Shown in pieces: positions 1 to 5,916 of a DNA stretch of 5,916 nt. A program made the translations under genes and the position numbers. Positions within the stretch are counted from its first letter, which is position 1. Each line of letters opens with the position of its first letter. The notes beneath the pieces were generated by a model. The model saw only the letters and a program-made list of their open reading frames with translations. It ran no database searches and was not told the DNA's origin. Source of the stretch: an uncultured Eubacteriaceae bacterium (GTDB lineage: Bacteria; Bacillota; Clostridia; Eubacteriales; UBA1433); contig CALGIV010000100.1 of NCBI GenBank assembly GCA_937914785.1, forward strand, positions 1 to 5,916, read 5' to 3'.

Positions 1-1
1 G

Positions 2-541
2 GCGTTTATTATGATTACGCCGAAGAAAGAATTTGGCGATAATGGCGTATTCATCTTTGCGGACTGTGCGGTCAATCCGACGATCACCGCGGCGCAGATG
101 GCGGAAATCGGGTATTGTTCCGCGGCGACGGCGAAAGACATTGCCGGCATTGCAGAGCCGAAAGTAGCGATGCTTTCTTTCTCGACGAAGGGCAGCGCGA
201 AACACGAGCTGGTCGACAAAGTTGTCGAAGCAGTTAATATCTGCAAAGAGCGTTATCCGGAAGTTGACGTAGAAGGGGAATTGCAGGTAGATGCAGCGAT
301 TATCCCGTCGGTTGGGGAAATGAAAGCGCCTGGCAGCAAGGTTGCAGGGCACGCCAACGTATTGGTATTCCCTGATTTGCAGAGTGGCAATATGGTCTAT
401 AAAACGGCACAACGCTTTGGTGATGTCGAAGCGATCGGGCCGATCCTGCAGGGGATGGGAAAACCCATTAACGACCTTTCACGCGGATGCAGCATCGACG
501 ATATCGTCAATACGGTCGCGATGGTGTGTGTACAGAAATAA
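2..541 (+). CDS. pta: Phosphate acetyltransferase, C-terminal part (5' end outside the window)
   Basis: This enzyme interconverts acetyl-CoA plus phosphate with acetyl phosphate plus CoA in the cytoplasm; with acetate kinase it gives ATP and acetate during fermentation. The frame is open to the left edge (A-F-I precedes the first in-frame ATG at 11), so that ATG is internal. About 179 residues remain of the usual 320-330. Family hallmarks are visible: FADCAVNP, the block MLSFSTKGSAKHELVDKV, VFPDLQSGN and NDLSRGCS-x-x-D near the end. The Arg in YKTAQR, the Ser-Arg of LSRGCS (479-484) and the Asp at 500-502 have the spacing of the catalytic residues Arg287, Ser309, Arg310 and Asp316 known from the Methanosarcina thermophila enzyme. 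The coding sequence is GC-rich compared with the genes downstream, so it is probably core genome. No ackA follows; a terminator does. The family call is very secure. Confidence 0.97.
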   Translation, partial: AFIMITPKKEFGDNGVFIFADCAVNPTITAAQMAEIGYCSAATAKDIAGIAEPKVAMLSFSTKGSAKHELVDKVVEAVNICKERYPEVDVEGELQVDAAIIPSVGEMKAPGSKVAGHANVLVFPDLQSGNMVYKTAQRFGDVEAIGPILQGMGKPINDLSRGCSIDDIVNTVAMVCVQK

Positions 542-547
542 ATTGAT

Positions 548-569
548 AAATGCCTGCTTGCAGGCGTTT
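548..569 (+). other. Hairpin just after the pta stop codon
   Basis: Arms 548-557 and 560-569 pair over 10 bp with one G-U pair (core GCCTGC/GCAGGC) around a two-base TT turn; in practice the tip would open to a larger loop. It begins 7 bases after the pta stop and is followed by only a short T run, so it is a weak terminator at best. It may protect the pta mRNA 3' end or act together with the stronger hairpin that follows. Confidence 0.55.
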
Positions 570-580
570 AAGATGCAATT

Positions 581-618
581 AAAAAGCCAATTTACCATTG
601 TGGTAGATTGGCTTTTTT
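581..618 (+). terminator. Strong rho-independent terminator of pta
   Basis: Arms 581-597 and 601-617 pair over 17 bp with a single G-U pair, closing a three-base loop (TTG). The GC-containing core is AAGCCAAT/ATTGGCTT, and the 3' arm runs into TTTTTT (613-618). The A run on the 5' arm means it would also fold on the minus strand. It separates the pta transcript from the restriction gene. Confidence 0.92.
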
Positions 619-922
619 ATTATGCAAGATGATTTTTAATCTTTTTCGGCAATTACGTTGATCGTTGTGTCTTGTATATTTGGTTTTATATGGCTGTAAT
701 GCTCGTAGTTAATGCCAATTTTGCCAGTCTGGAATAGGCTAATTTAGGTTTTCTTATTTTGTCGAATATTTTTACTATATGTAGACTTATTGTGTGAAAA
801 TTTGTTATAATAAAATGTCTTAAGAAAAATGTATCTGAATATTGCAAAACATTTGGAGTAAATCTTAAAAATATCATATCATTTTTTGTGTACTATAAAG
901 GTGGTTTATATAGGAGAATAAT
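619..922. other. AT-rich non-coding stretch between pta and the endonuclease gene
   Basis: These roughly 300 bases hold no convincing gene. A 63-codon minus-strand frame (686-877) lacks a ribosome site and family resemblance. A 10-codon plus-strand frame starting at 829 also has no good ribosome site. The stretch contains the candidate promoter at 782-811 and the ribosome site of the endonuclease. No controller (C) protein gene is present, although such genes often precede restriction genes. Confidence 0.6.
782..811 (+). promoter_or_regulatory. Probable sigma-70-type promoter of the endonuclease gene
   Basis: A perfect -10 box TATAAT lies at 806-811. A -35-like TAGACT lies at 782-787 (four of six matches to TTGACA) with an 18-base spacer. 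Transcription from here would give a leader of about 105 bases before the ATG at 923. The -10 is good and the -35 weak, so moderate expression is the inference. Confidence 0.55.
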
Positions 923-1534
923 ATGGCGAAAAAGACAAAAATGGATTTGTTTTTAGAACTTGCACGACCGGATGAGGATGGAGTGAGCAGATGGGTTTCG
1001 GTTTCTGAATTTGTGGGTGATTATGCCGGATTGAAACTTGGCAATGGTGGTTCTTGGACAAGAAAAGAGGCGGCATTGGCAAAATGCTATATAATTGAAC
1101 TTGATAAAAATATAACAACTAAAAATAGTATTGATAAAATTAGGCTTGCTGGTTTTAATGATAGTAATTATTCTCAGTATATAAAGACAAATATTAAACG
1201 TATTATTAAGTCACAGAGATGTGTGGTGCTTGGAACATCATCTCCTGAAGTTGATCATAAAAATGGTTTAAAAAATGAAGACAGAGTAATGCGTAACGAA
1301 AAACAGCGTTTAGCTGATTTCCAGCCATTAAGTAAGGCTGCGAATGATGCCAAACGACAATTCTGCAAAGAATGTAAAAAAACGGGATACCGATACGATG
1401 CCAAGCAATTAGGTTATCCAATGTCTTATTATCAAGGTGGGTCTACTCATAGTAATGAAGAAGATGCTTGCGTGGGTTGTTATTGGTACGATCCTTTAGA
1501 ATTCAAGCGTCATCTTGTAAAAAGGGAAGAATAA
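923..1534 (+). CDS. Type II restriction endonuclease, HNH family, NlaIII-like
   Basis: This is a 203-residue cytoplasmic nuclease that probably makes double-strand cuts at unmethylated sites in incoming DNA. The start ATG has AGGAG at 912-916, six bases upstream. The N-terminal half (about 1-95) includes a conserved-looking segment GLKLGNGGSWTRK and would hold DNA-contacting parts. The nuclease core is at about 108-155: EVDHKNG with Asp111-His112, then FQPLSKAANDAKR with Asn141 and Lys144. This is the HNH beta-beta-alpha-metal layout, with Lys where a third His would be. Two CxxC pairs, Cys148/Cys151 and Cys183/Cys186, should bind a structural zinc. The CVGCYWYDP ending and the overall layout recall NlaIII and relatives (CATG cutters); this specificity is from memory and uncertain. 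The partner methyltransferase gene converges on it 11 bases downstream. Base composition is more AT-rich than pta, consistent with transfer. Confidence 0.85.
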   Translation: MAKKTKMDLFLELARPDEDGVSRWVSVSEFVGDYAGLKLGNGGSWTRKEAALAKCYIIELDKNITTKNSIDKIRLAGFNDSNYSQYIKTNIKRIIKSQRCVVLGTSSPEVDHKNGLKNEDRVMRNEKQRLADFQPLSKAANDAKRQFCKECKKTGYRYDAKQLGYPMSYYQGGSTHSNEEDACVGCYWYDPLEFKRHLVKREE

Positions 1535-1545
1535 TATTACCATAA

Positions 1546-2550
1546 TTAATTTTTAGTCAGGCAATGAAGGTACTCAACAGTAGCACTGGCTTTGTGTTCT
1601 CTGTTTTCATCTTTGTCTGCTTTAAATCGGCGATGGTCTTTTGTGAAAATGCTATATTTTCCATATTTTTCCATAATAAATTTTATGGTGTCCAAAGACA
1701 TCAGTCCTTCATTATTGTAACTTAAAAAAATATATTTGAACTGAGCGTCCGCTATCAGTTGTTCAAAGACATCAGTAATTGTGCGTTTTGAACAAAAGGC
1801 GCTTTTTTGTTTAGTGCTATCTCTTAAACCGGTTACGCCGTTAAGCTTAGGATGATCATATCTTGAAATGGTTTCAAGTACATGATAGTTTGAACAATAC
1901 TGTCTTGCGTTGTATGGAGGGTCAAGATATAATACATCTCCGGAAATTGATTTTATCAAAATGTTGATATCTTCATTATATACGAGGCCATTTTCAGTGC
2001 CGTCTATTATCGGAAGCAACTTCAATGAGAATTCTTTGGCTGCAGATTTTTTTATATGTTTGAGAAAAGCACCGTATACGGAAGCGGTGTTTGCATATTT
2101 ATCGATAGAATTAATAAGGCAGGCAAGAAAATAATAATATTCCTTGTCCGAGATTTGGCCATTAAGGTGCAAATCTTCAAGTTCTATACGGATTGCATCG
2201 CATTTACGGCCATTTACATCTGAAAAATAATTTCTTCCAGACCCGGAGCCTGAACAATAGTTTTGGTATACAAAACCATCGACGCCTTCTAAAGTATTAA
2301 GATAATCAAGTTTTGAAGTGTCGATAGGGGAAGAATTTTCTATGAAATGTTTGTTGAGGATGTAACTGTAGTGCTGAATATCATTTGCGATAACAAAATA
2401 TCCCTGTTGCTTAAATGTCGAGCCTACGATACCTGTTCCGGCAAACAAATCAGCAAATACATAACCTTTTCCATTTGTAATACCGGTGACGGTCTGAATT
2501 GTATCTTGTAAAAAATTTATTAATGATAATTTTGAACCTATGTAATTCAT
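1546..2550 (-). CDS. DNA adenine-N6 methyltransferase, D12 class (modification enzyme of the RM pair)
   Basis: This enzyme transfers a methyl group from S-adenosylmethionine to N6 of adenine in the site cut by the neighbouring endonuclease, protecting host DNA. The 334 residues are full length. The N-terminal MNYIGSK is typical of D12 (alpha-type) enzymes. Motif I is FADLFAGTG (32-40), binding the methyl donor, and Asn56-Asp57 fits the acidic motif II. A target-recognition region of about 140 residues follows, with the family-like segment KYANTASVYGAFLK at 151-164. The catalytic motif IV DPPY is at 210-213, continuing NARQYCSNYHVLETISRYD. The start ATG (2548-2550) has an AGAGGA ribosome site at 2558-2563. 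The gene is transcribed towards the endonuclease with an 11-base gap between stops. It follows the flotillin on the same strand, but a terminator and its own promoter lie between them. M.NlaIII and M.FokI-type enzymes are the closest relatives I recall. Confidence 0.93.
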   Translation of the reverse strand: MNYIGSKLSLINFLQDTIQTVTGITNGKGYVFADLFAGTGIVGSTFKQQGYFVIANDIQHYSYILNKHFIENSSPIDTSKLDYLNTLEGVDGFVYQNYCSGSGSGRNYFSDVNGRKCDAIRIELEDLHLNGQISDKEYYYFLACLINSIDKYANTASVYGAFLKHIKKSAAKEFSLKLLPIIDGTENGLVYNEDINILIKSISGDVLYLDPPYNARQYCSNYHVLETISRYDHPKLNGVTGLRDSTKQKSAFCSKRTITDVFEQLIADAQFKYIFLSYNNEGLMSLDTIKFIMEKYGKYSIFTKDHRRFKADKDENREHKASATVEYLHCLTKN

Positions 2551-2610
2551 GTTTTTTTCCTCTGCTGATATAAACTATGGCATTATTAAATCGCATCAAA
2601 ACAATTATAT

Positions 2611-2639
2611 ATTTTATCTGATATATCAAATAATATCAA
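2611..2639 (-). promoter_or_regulatory. Probable promoter of the methyltransferase gene
   Basis: Read on the minus strand, the -35 box is TTGATA (2639-2634, five of six matches), followed by a 17-base spacer and the -10 box TAAAAT (2616-2611, five of six). The leader to the ATG at 2550 would be about 55 bases. A perfect TATAAT also occurs at 2609-2604, but its nearest -35-like element is only 14 bases away, so it is less likely unless it works from another -35. Confidence 0.6.
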
Positions 2640-2659
2640 TCCTTACATCAACATATCAA
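2624..2659. repeat. Short direct repeats of TATCAA over the methyltransferase promoter
   Basis: TATCAA occurs at 2624-2629, 2634-2639 and 2654-2659, with a partial copy (ATCAA) at 2647-2651. Successive spacings are roughly one helical turn (10, 12 and 8 bases to the partial and full copies). One copy is itself the -35 box read on the minus strand. This could be an operator, but the sequence is AT-rich and chance is possible. Confidence 0.35.
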
Positions 2660-2675
2660 CAAAGTGTTTACTTTG
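2660..2675. repeat. Small inverted repeat upstream of the methyltransferase promoter
   Basis: The arms CAAAGT (2660-2665) and ACTTTG (2670-2675) are perfect and separated by four bases. The element lies about 20 bases upstream of the proposed -35 box, where an activator or autorepressor dimer could bind. No regulator gene is present in the window, so its function is unknown. Confidence 0.3.
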
Positions 2676-2761
2676 AGTTTTGGAATCTGGAATAGTTTTG
2701 TAAAATAATAGCATTACCATTTTCAGATATGGCGAGATGATAAAGTTGAATTGACAAAACA

Positions 2762-2786
2762 TAAAGGCGAACAATATTCGCCTTTA
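2762..2786 (-). terminator. Intrinsic terminator of the flotillin gene
   Basis: Perfect 10-bp arms, 2762-2771 and 2777-2786 (core AAAGGCGAA/TTCGCCTTT), enclose a five-base loop, 38 bases beyond the flotillin stop on the minus strand. On that strand the stem runs into T-rich sequence (TTTATGTTTTG). It should uncouple flotillin transcription from the methyltransferase gene. Confidence 0.8.
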
Positions 2787-2824
2787 ACTCTTATTTTCAT
2801 AACTATGTTTTAAAATGAATTTAA

Positions 2825-4276
2825 TTACGCATCTTGATGAGACGGGTCGGGATTGTCGTCTTTGCTTTGGCCGACTTTCCCGCCGAGGAATCCCGAAATC
2901 ATCGCTTGAAGGTCAAGCCCCGTAGACTCTTTTAACCCATCCGTAATTTGAACGGTGGATTGAACGATGTCTTTGACAAGTTTTGTGGAATTCCCATCGC
3001 CGTACATCGTGATCCTGTCGACATTTCCAAGCGGTGCGGCAGCGTTTTTGACGATGTCGGGCAACACGTTGAAGTACATTTCAAGCACAGCCGCTTCTTC
3101 CATTTTCCTCATGGCATCGGCCTTTTTATCGATGCCTTCCGCCTCGGCAACGGCCTTTGCACGAATGGTTTCAGCTTCTGCGATGCCGACAGTTCTGATT
3201 CCCTCGGCTTCTTGCTCCTTTGCGTATTTCTGCGCTTCGGCTTTTGCTTTGAGAGCTATTGCCTCTTGTTCCAGTTCATACCGTTTGGCATCCGCTTCTT
3301 TTTGGCGTTCGTAGAGGTCTGCTTCTGCCTTTTGTTGGCGTGCATATTTATCTGCTTCGGATTGTTTCTTGATTTGGGCTTCCAGATCTTTTTCCTTAAC
3401 TTCTACTTCTTTTGCTTTGAGGTCCGCCTCTTTTTCGCGTTTGGCAATGTCTGCTTGGACGGAGGCGACTTCAATAGAGCGCCTCTGCTCTTCTTCTTGG
3501 ATTCTATATGCCGCGTCCGCTTCTGCCTGTTTGATGTCGGCTTCTTTTTTCAGCTCCGCTTGACGGATGAGCAGATCTGTCTGACGTTTGGCAATTTGCG
3601 TGTCGGCATCTACTCTTGCGTCGTTGGCCTCTTTGTCTGCCTGTGCCTGAGCAACTTGGATGTCACGTTCTCCTTCGGCTTTGGCAATAGCTGCGGCCTT
3701 TTTGATTTGGGTGATGTTGTCGATCCCCAAATCTTCGATGACACCATTGCGGTCGATAAAGTTTTGAACGTTGAAACTAACGATTTGAAGACCCATATTC
3801 GCCATATCGGGCGCCGCGTTTTCCTGAACCTTTTCCGCAAAAAGTTTTCGGTCGGAAACCATATCGCTCAAATTCATTTGCCCTACAATTTCACGCATGT
3901 TTCCCTCTAAGACGTCTTGAAGCTGAGCGACGATATAGTCTTCATTTTTGTTTAGAAAGTTTTCAGCTGCGATTCTCAAAAGTGCCGGTTCGCTGCTGAT
4001 TTTAATTTTGACGGCAGAATCTACCATAACATTGATAAATTCGGCAGTCGGAACAGGTGAACTCGTTTTGACATCAACCGATATCATTTTTAAACTGAGT
4101 TTGTCGAGCCGTTCAAAGAAAGGTATTTTAACACTTGCTCTTCCGATAATGATTCTGTTTTTGCCTACTCCCGAGATGATGAAAGCCATATCCGGCGGTG
4201 CTTTTACATATCCCGTCAATAGGAAAATAAGCACAATAGCAGCTACTCCAATTCCAATGTAAAATCCAACTCCCAT
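2825..4276 (-). CDS. floT: Flotillin (FloT/YuaG-type SPFH membrane scaffold protein)
   Basis: Flotillins are membrane-anchored oligomeric scaffolds that organise membrane microdomains and affect fluidity, secretion and membrane protein assembly. The 483 residues compare with about 509 in Bacillus FloT. A hydrophobic anchor lies at about 5-23. An SPFH domain follows at about 25-185, including VLEGNMREIVGQM and MANMGLQIVSFNVQNFIDRNG. A long Ala/Glu/Lys-rich coiled coil spans about 190-395, with the flotillin AEAE repeats near 365-381. The C-terminal region holds VLPDIVKNAAAPLGNVDRI and ESTGLDLQAMISGF, matching the oligomerisation end of FloT. The start ATG has a perfect AGGAGG at 4284-4289, seven bases upstream. 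It has its own promoter and terminator, so it is monocistronic. No NfeD-type partner (YuaF) gene adjoins it, unlike in Bacillus. Its GC-richer codons suggest a core gene between acquired neighbours. Confidence 0.94.
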   Translation of the reverse strand: MGVGFYIGIGVAAIVLIFLLTGYVKAPPDMAFIISGVGKNRIIIGRASVKIPFFERLDKLSLKMISVDVKTSSPVPTAEFINVMVDSAVKIKISSEPALLRIAAENFLNKNEDYIVAQLQDVLEGNMREIVGQMNLSDMVSDRKLFAEKVQENAAPDMANMGLQIVSFNVQNFIDRNGVIEDLGIDNITQIKKAAAIAKAEGERDIQVAQAQADKEANDARVDADTQIAKRQTDLLIRQAELKKEADIKQAEADAAYRIQEEEQRRSIEVASVQADIAKREKEADLKAKEVEVKEKDLEAQIKKQSEADKYARQQKAEADLYERQKEADAKRYELEQEAIALKAKAEAQKYAKEQEAEGIRTVGIAEAETIRAKAVAEAEGIDKKADAMRKMEEAAVLEMYFNVLPDIVKNAAAPLGNVDRITMYGDGNSTKLVKDIVQSTVQITDGLKESTGLDLQAMISGFLGGKVGQSKDDNPDPSHQDA

Positions 4277-4316
4277 TCGTTGTCCTCCTGCGTTGGTCGC
4301 TACCCTTTATTACTGA

Positions 4317-4346
4317 ATTATACCATAATTTAACAAATTTCGACAA
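4317..4346 (-). promoter_or_regulatory. Promoter of the flotillin gene, extended -10 type
   Basis: On the minus strand a perfect TATAAT (4322-4317) is preceded by TGG, giving the extended -10 form TGnTATAAT. A -35-like TTGTCG (4346-4341, four of six matches) lies 18 bases upstream. The expected leader is about 35 bases and contains the AGGAGG ribosome site. This is the best promoter in the window. Confidence 0.75.
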
Positions 4347-4485
4347 TATAAATCAATAAGACGATACCGTGCATTTCGTGGTGTTGTTTTAAAGATTATC
4401 AATAAAAAGAAAAGCTGAATTCGGGTTGTGTTTGCTTGGTGGTGTACTTGTTAATAGTAGTATTAAGACAATCCTTTTATTGCTT

Positions 4486-5907
4486 CTATTCTTTTTCACT
4501 AATGTGTATATTATAATTTTTTAAATTTTTGATTGATTTTTGAATATCGTATAATTCAACGCCTATACTTTTTAATCGCATTGCATATAACAAATTCTCT
4601 AATGTAACAAAATCAGCCATGTGGATACACTTAATTTGCAAATCAATATTACCATGTGCAGAATCATTTCTTAATTTGTTCATTCTACTACATATTTCTT
4701 CAATTGTCTTTGTTTCATAACTTTTGTAATTGTCACGTAAAAATGGCAGTAATATTTCTTCACAATCTGATAATGCTTTACTCATTCTGTCACCATATTT
4801 ATTTTCGGTTTTTCTTAATAAATTGATAAATGATTTTACATACTTTTTCTTTTTTCCTGTATTTTTTTCTTTTAATATCTCTAAATGTTGTAAAATTTTA
4901 TTTTTTATTTCATCATATTCATTTGATCGAACAGTATCATCATTATATAAATTTCTGAATTCTCTTTCAAAAGCAACAAAATTTAAAATGATTCTTGCTG
5001 TATCAAATGAATGTGTAGCTTGAATAGATGAACATAAATTTTGAAGATATATTGCATCTTCTGCGATAGCAGAAAACAATAAACAGGTTTTTTCTTTTAA
5101 GTATTCATATTTTATAATTTTTGTTGAACGTTTGAGATCTTTTTCTTCTTCGATCTCTTTTGAAGTTATTCTAATAATTCCATCGTTATTACGAATAGAA
5201 TTTATTATTTTATAAACATAAATATCATCAAATTTAACATTGGTTCGTCCACAGATATAGAAGAAAAAATTTTGACATTGTTGAAAAACATCTATTGTAA
5301 AATCTAAATTTTGTGATTTAGAAAATCTGAAATTCATTTTACTTTGTGCTGTTAATGGAGTGTCAGAGTTAGAATGAAATGTTGGTACTACATAGATACT
5401 TATGGTGATATCTACATTTTGATACTTGTAGCTACCCAATACAATTTCTTTTTCTTGTTTCATATTAACACTTGTTGACAAAAGTTTTTGATCCTTAAAA
5501 TATATTTTTGATTCAAACGCTCTCGCTGGAGTGTAAAAATAATTTACTTCTTTTCCAGTAACAAACAAACCATCAATATTTTTTTCATCTATTACGCTTG
5601 GTCTAAATTCATAAAAATATATAACAGAAAAACTTATAAATCCATTATTATTTGACGATTCATTAGAGACATAAAAGATTATATCATTTCCATTATGTGC
5701 TTTTGCACTAATATTAGAATATCCAGTCCATTCTGTCGAATGTATGTTTTTTTTCAAATTAGCTAGATGTTCAAACAGATTATTTTTTTCTTGATACCAT
5801 GCTTGCATCGAAGGTGGCATCAATTTTAAAATTCCATTTTCATATATAAACGGATATTCAGTCGTTTTGTACTCAGCAAAACCCATTATAGGTTCTTTTA
5901 TTTTCAA
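4486..5907 (-). CDS. HEPN-domain protein, ApeA-like candidate anti-phage ribonuclease
   Basis: At least 473 residues, with no membrane segment or signal peptide, so probably cytoplasmic. The C-terminal part (about 285-460) looks like an ApeA-type HEPN domain. A helix with ILNFVAFEREFRNLY (307-321) matches the first conserved HEPN helix, and SRMNKLRNDSAHGN carries the R-x4-H motif with Arg413 and His418 (4654-4671), the catalytic pair of HEPN RNases. The first roughly 270 residues are rich in beta-type segments and aromatics; this could be a sensing domain like the ApeA N-terminal domain, but I do not recognise it firmly. The called start is TTG with GAGG at 5913-5916. The frame stays open to the edge, so the true start may lie outside, and an ATG at residue 8 is another option. 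Composition is far more AT-rich than the flotillin next door, a sign of transfer. Known ApeA proteins stop phage growth by abortive infection; the same role here is inferred. Confidence 0.72.
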   Translation of the reverse strand: MKIKEPIMGFAEYKTTEYPFIYENGILKLMPPSMQAWYQEKNNLFEHLANLKKNIHSTEWTGYSNISAKAHNGNDIIFYVSNESSNNNGFISFSVIYFYEFRPSVIDEKNIDGLFVTGKEVNYFYTPARAFESKIYFKDQKLLSTSVNMKQEKEIVLGSYKYQNVDITISIYVVPTFHSNSDTPLTAQSKMNFRFSKSQNLDFTIDVFQQCQNFFFYICGRTNVKFDDIYVYKIINSIRNNDGIIRITSKEIEEEKDLKRSTKIIKYEYLKEKTCLLFSAIAEDAIYLQNLCSSIQATHSFDTARIILNFVAFEREFRNLYNDDTVRSNEYDEIKNKILQHLEILKEKNTGKKKKYVKSFINLLRKTENKYGDRMSKALSDCEEILLPFLRDNYKSYETKTIEEICSRMNKLRNDSAHGNIDLQIKCIHMADFVTLENLLYAMRLKSIGVELYDIQKSIKNLKNYNIHISEKE

Positions 5908-5912
5908 ATTAT

Positions 5913-5916
5913 CCTC
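5913..5916 (-). promoter_or_regulatory. Possible ribosome binding site for a TTG start of the HEPN gene
   Basis: On the minus strand GAGG sits at the window edge, five bases before TTG (5907-5905). The spacing suits initiation and favours TTG over the internal ATG at 5886-5884, which has no comparable site. Because the sequence ends here, a start further upstream in the open frame cannot be excluded. Confidence 0.45.

Noticed and set aside
829..861. A 10-codon plus-strand frame in the endonuclease leader, possible leader peptide
   Set aside because: Only a weak AAG-type ribosome site precedes it and the peptide has no run of a regulatory amino acid.
686..877. A 63-codon minus-strand frame between pta and the endonuclease
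   Set aside because: No ribosome binding site precedes its ATG, the product has no recognisable features, and it lies across the probable promoter of the endonuclease gene.
2751..2780. TTGACA on the plus strand that could start a transcript antisense to the flotillin
   Set aside because: No acceptable -10 box lies 16-18 bases downstream, and the region is occupied by the flotillin terminator hairpin.
3160..3660. Repetitive look (GCTTCTGCC-like units) on the plus strand
   Set aside because: This comes from repeated Ala-Glu-Ala/Lys codons in the flotillin coiled coil, not from a DNA repeat or CRISPR array; unit lengths and spacers are irregular.
2948..3910. A 320-codon open frame on the plus strand inside the flotillin gene
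   Set aside because: It is the antisense shadow of the flotillin coiled coil. Its Phe/Cys/Leu-rich product is what reverse reading of Glu/Lys/Ala codons gives, and it has no ribosome site or family features.
4380..4485. Search for a terminator after the HEPN gene
   Set aside because: No GC-containing stem with a T run was found on the minus strand here; only T-rich patches without pairing arms, so none is reported.

Overview
The window reads as chromosomal DNA of a low-to-medium GC Gram-positive-type anaerobe (Bacillota, possibly Negativicutes or Clostridia; the lineage is a weak inference from the Pta and flotillin sequences). Two core-like genes, the end of phosphate acetyltransferase (pta) and a FloT/YuaG-type flotillin, are visibly richer in GC than the rest. 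Between and beyond them lie AT-rich genes of phage-defence type.

Layout: 2-541 (+) is the C-terminal part of pta, cut by the window edge and followed by two hairpins, the second a strong intrinsic terminator. 542-922 is non-coding and carries the probable promoter of the next gene. 923-1534 (+) is an HNH restriction endonuclease resembling the NlaIII group. 1546-2550 (-) is its convergent partner, a D12-class adenine-N6 DNA methyltransferase, only 11 bases away tail to tail. 2551-2824 holds the methyltransferase promoter, with short direct repeats and a small inverted repeat, and the flotillin terminator. 2825-4276 (-) is the flotillin, with a clear extended -10 promoter. 4486-5907 (-) is a very AT-rich gene whose C-terminal domain looks like an ApeA-type HEPN ribonuclease domain with an intact RNDSAH (R-x4-H) motif. 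It starts at or beyond the right edge.

The endonuclease and methyltransferase form a type II restriction-modification system. By hand I count only seven CATG tetranucleotides in the window, none in the first 1880 bases. This fits, but does not prove, CATG as the recognised site. The HEPN gene is a candidate abortive-infection type defence gene. The arrangement core gene - RM - core gene - HEPN suggests that defence cargo was inserted on both sides of the flotillin gene. I see no RNA genes, CRISPR array, insertion sequence or integrase.
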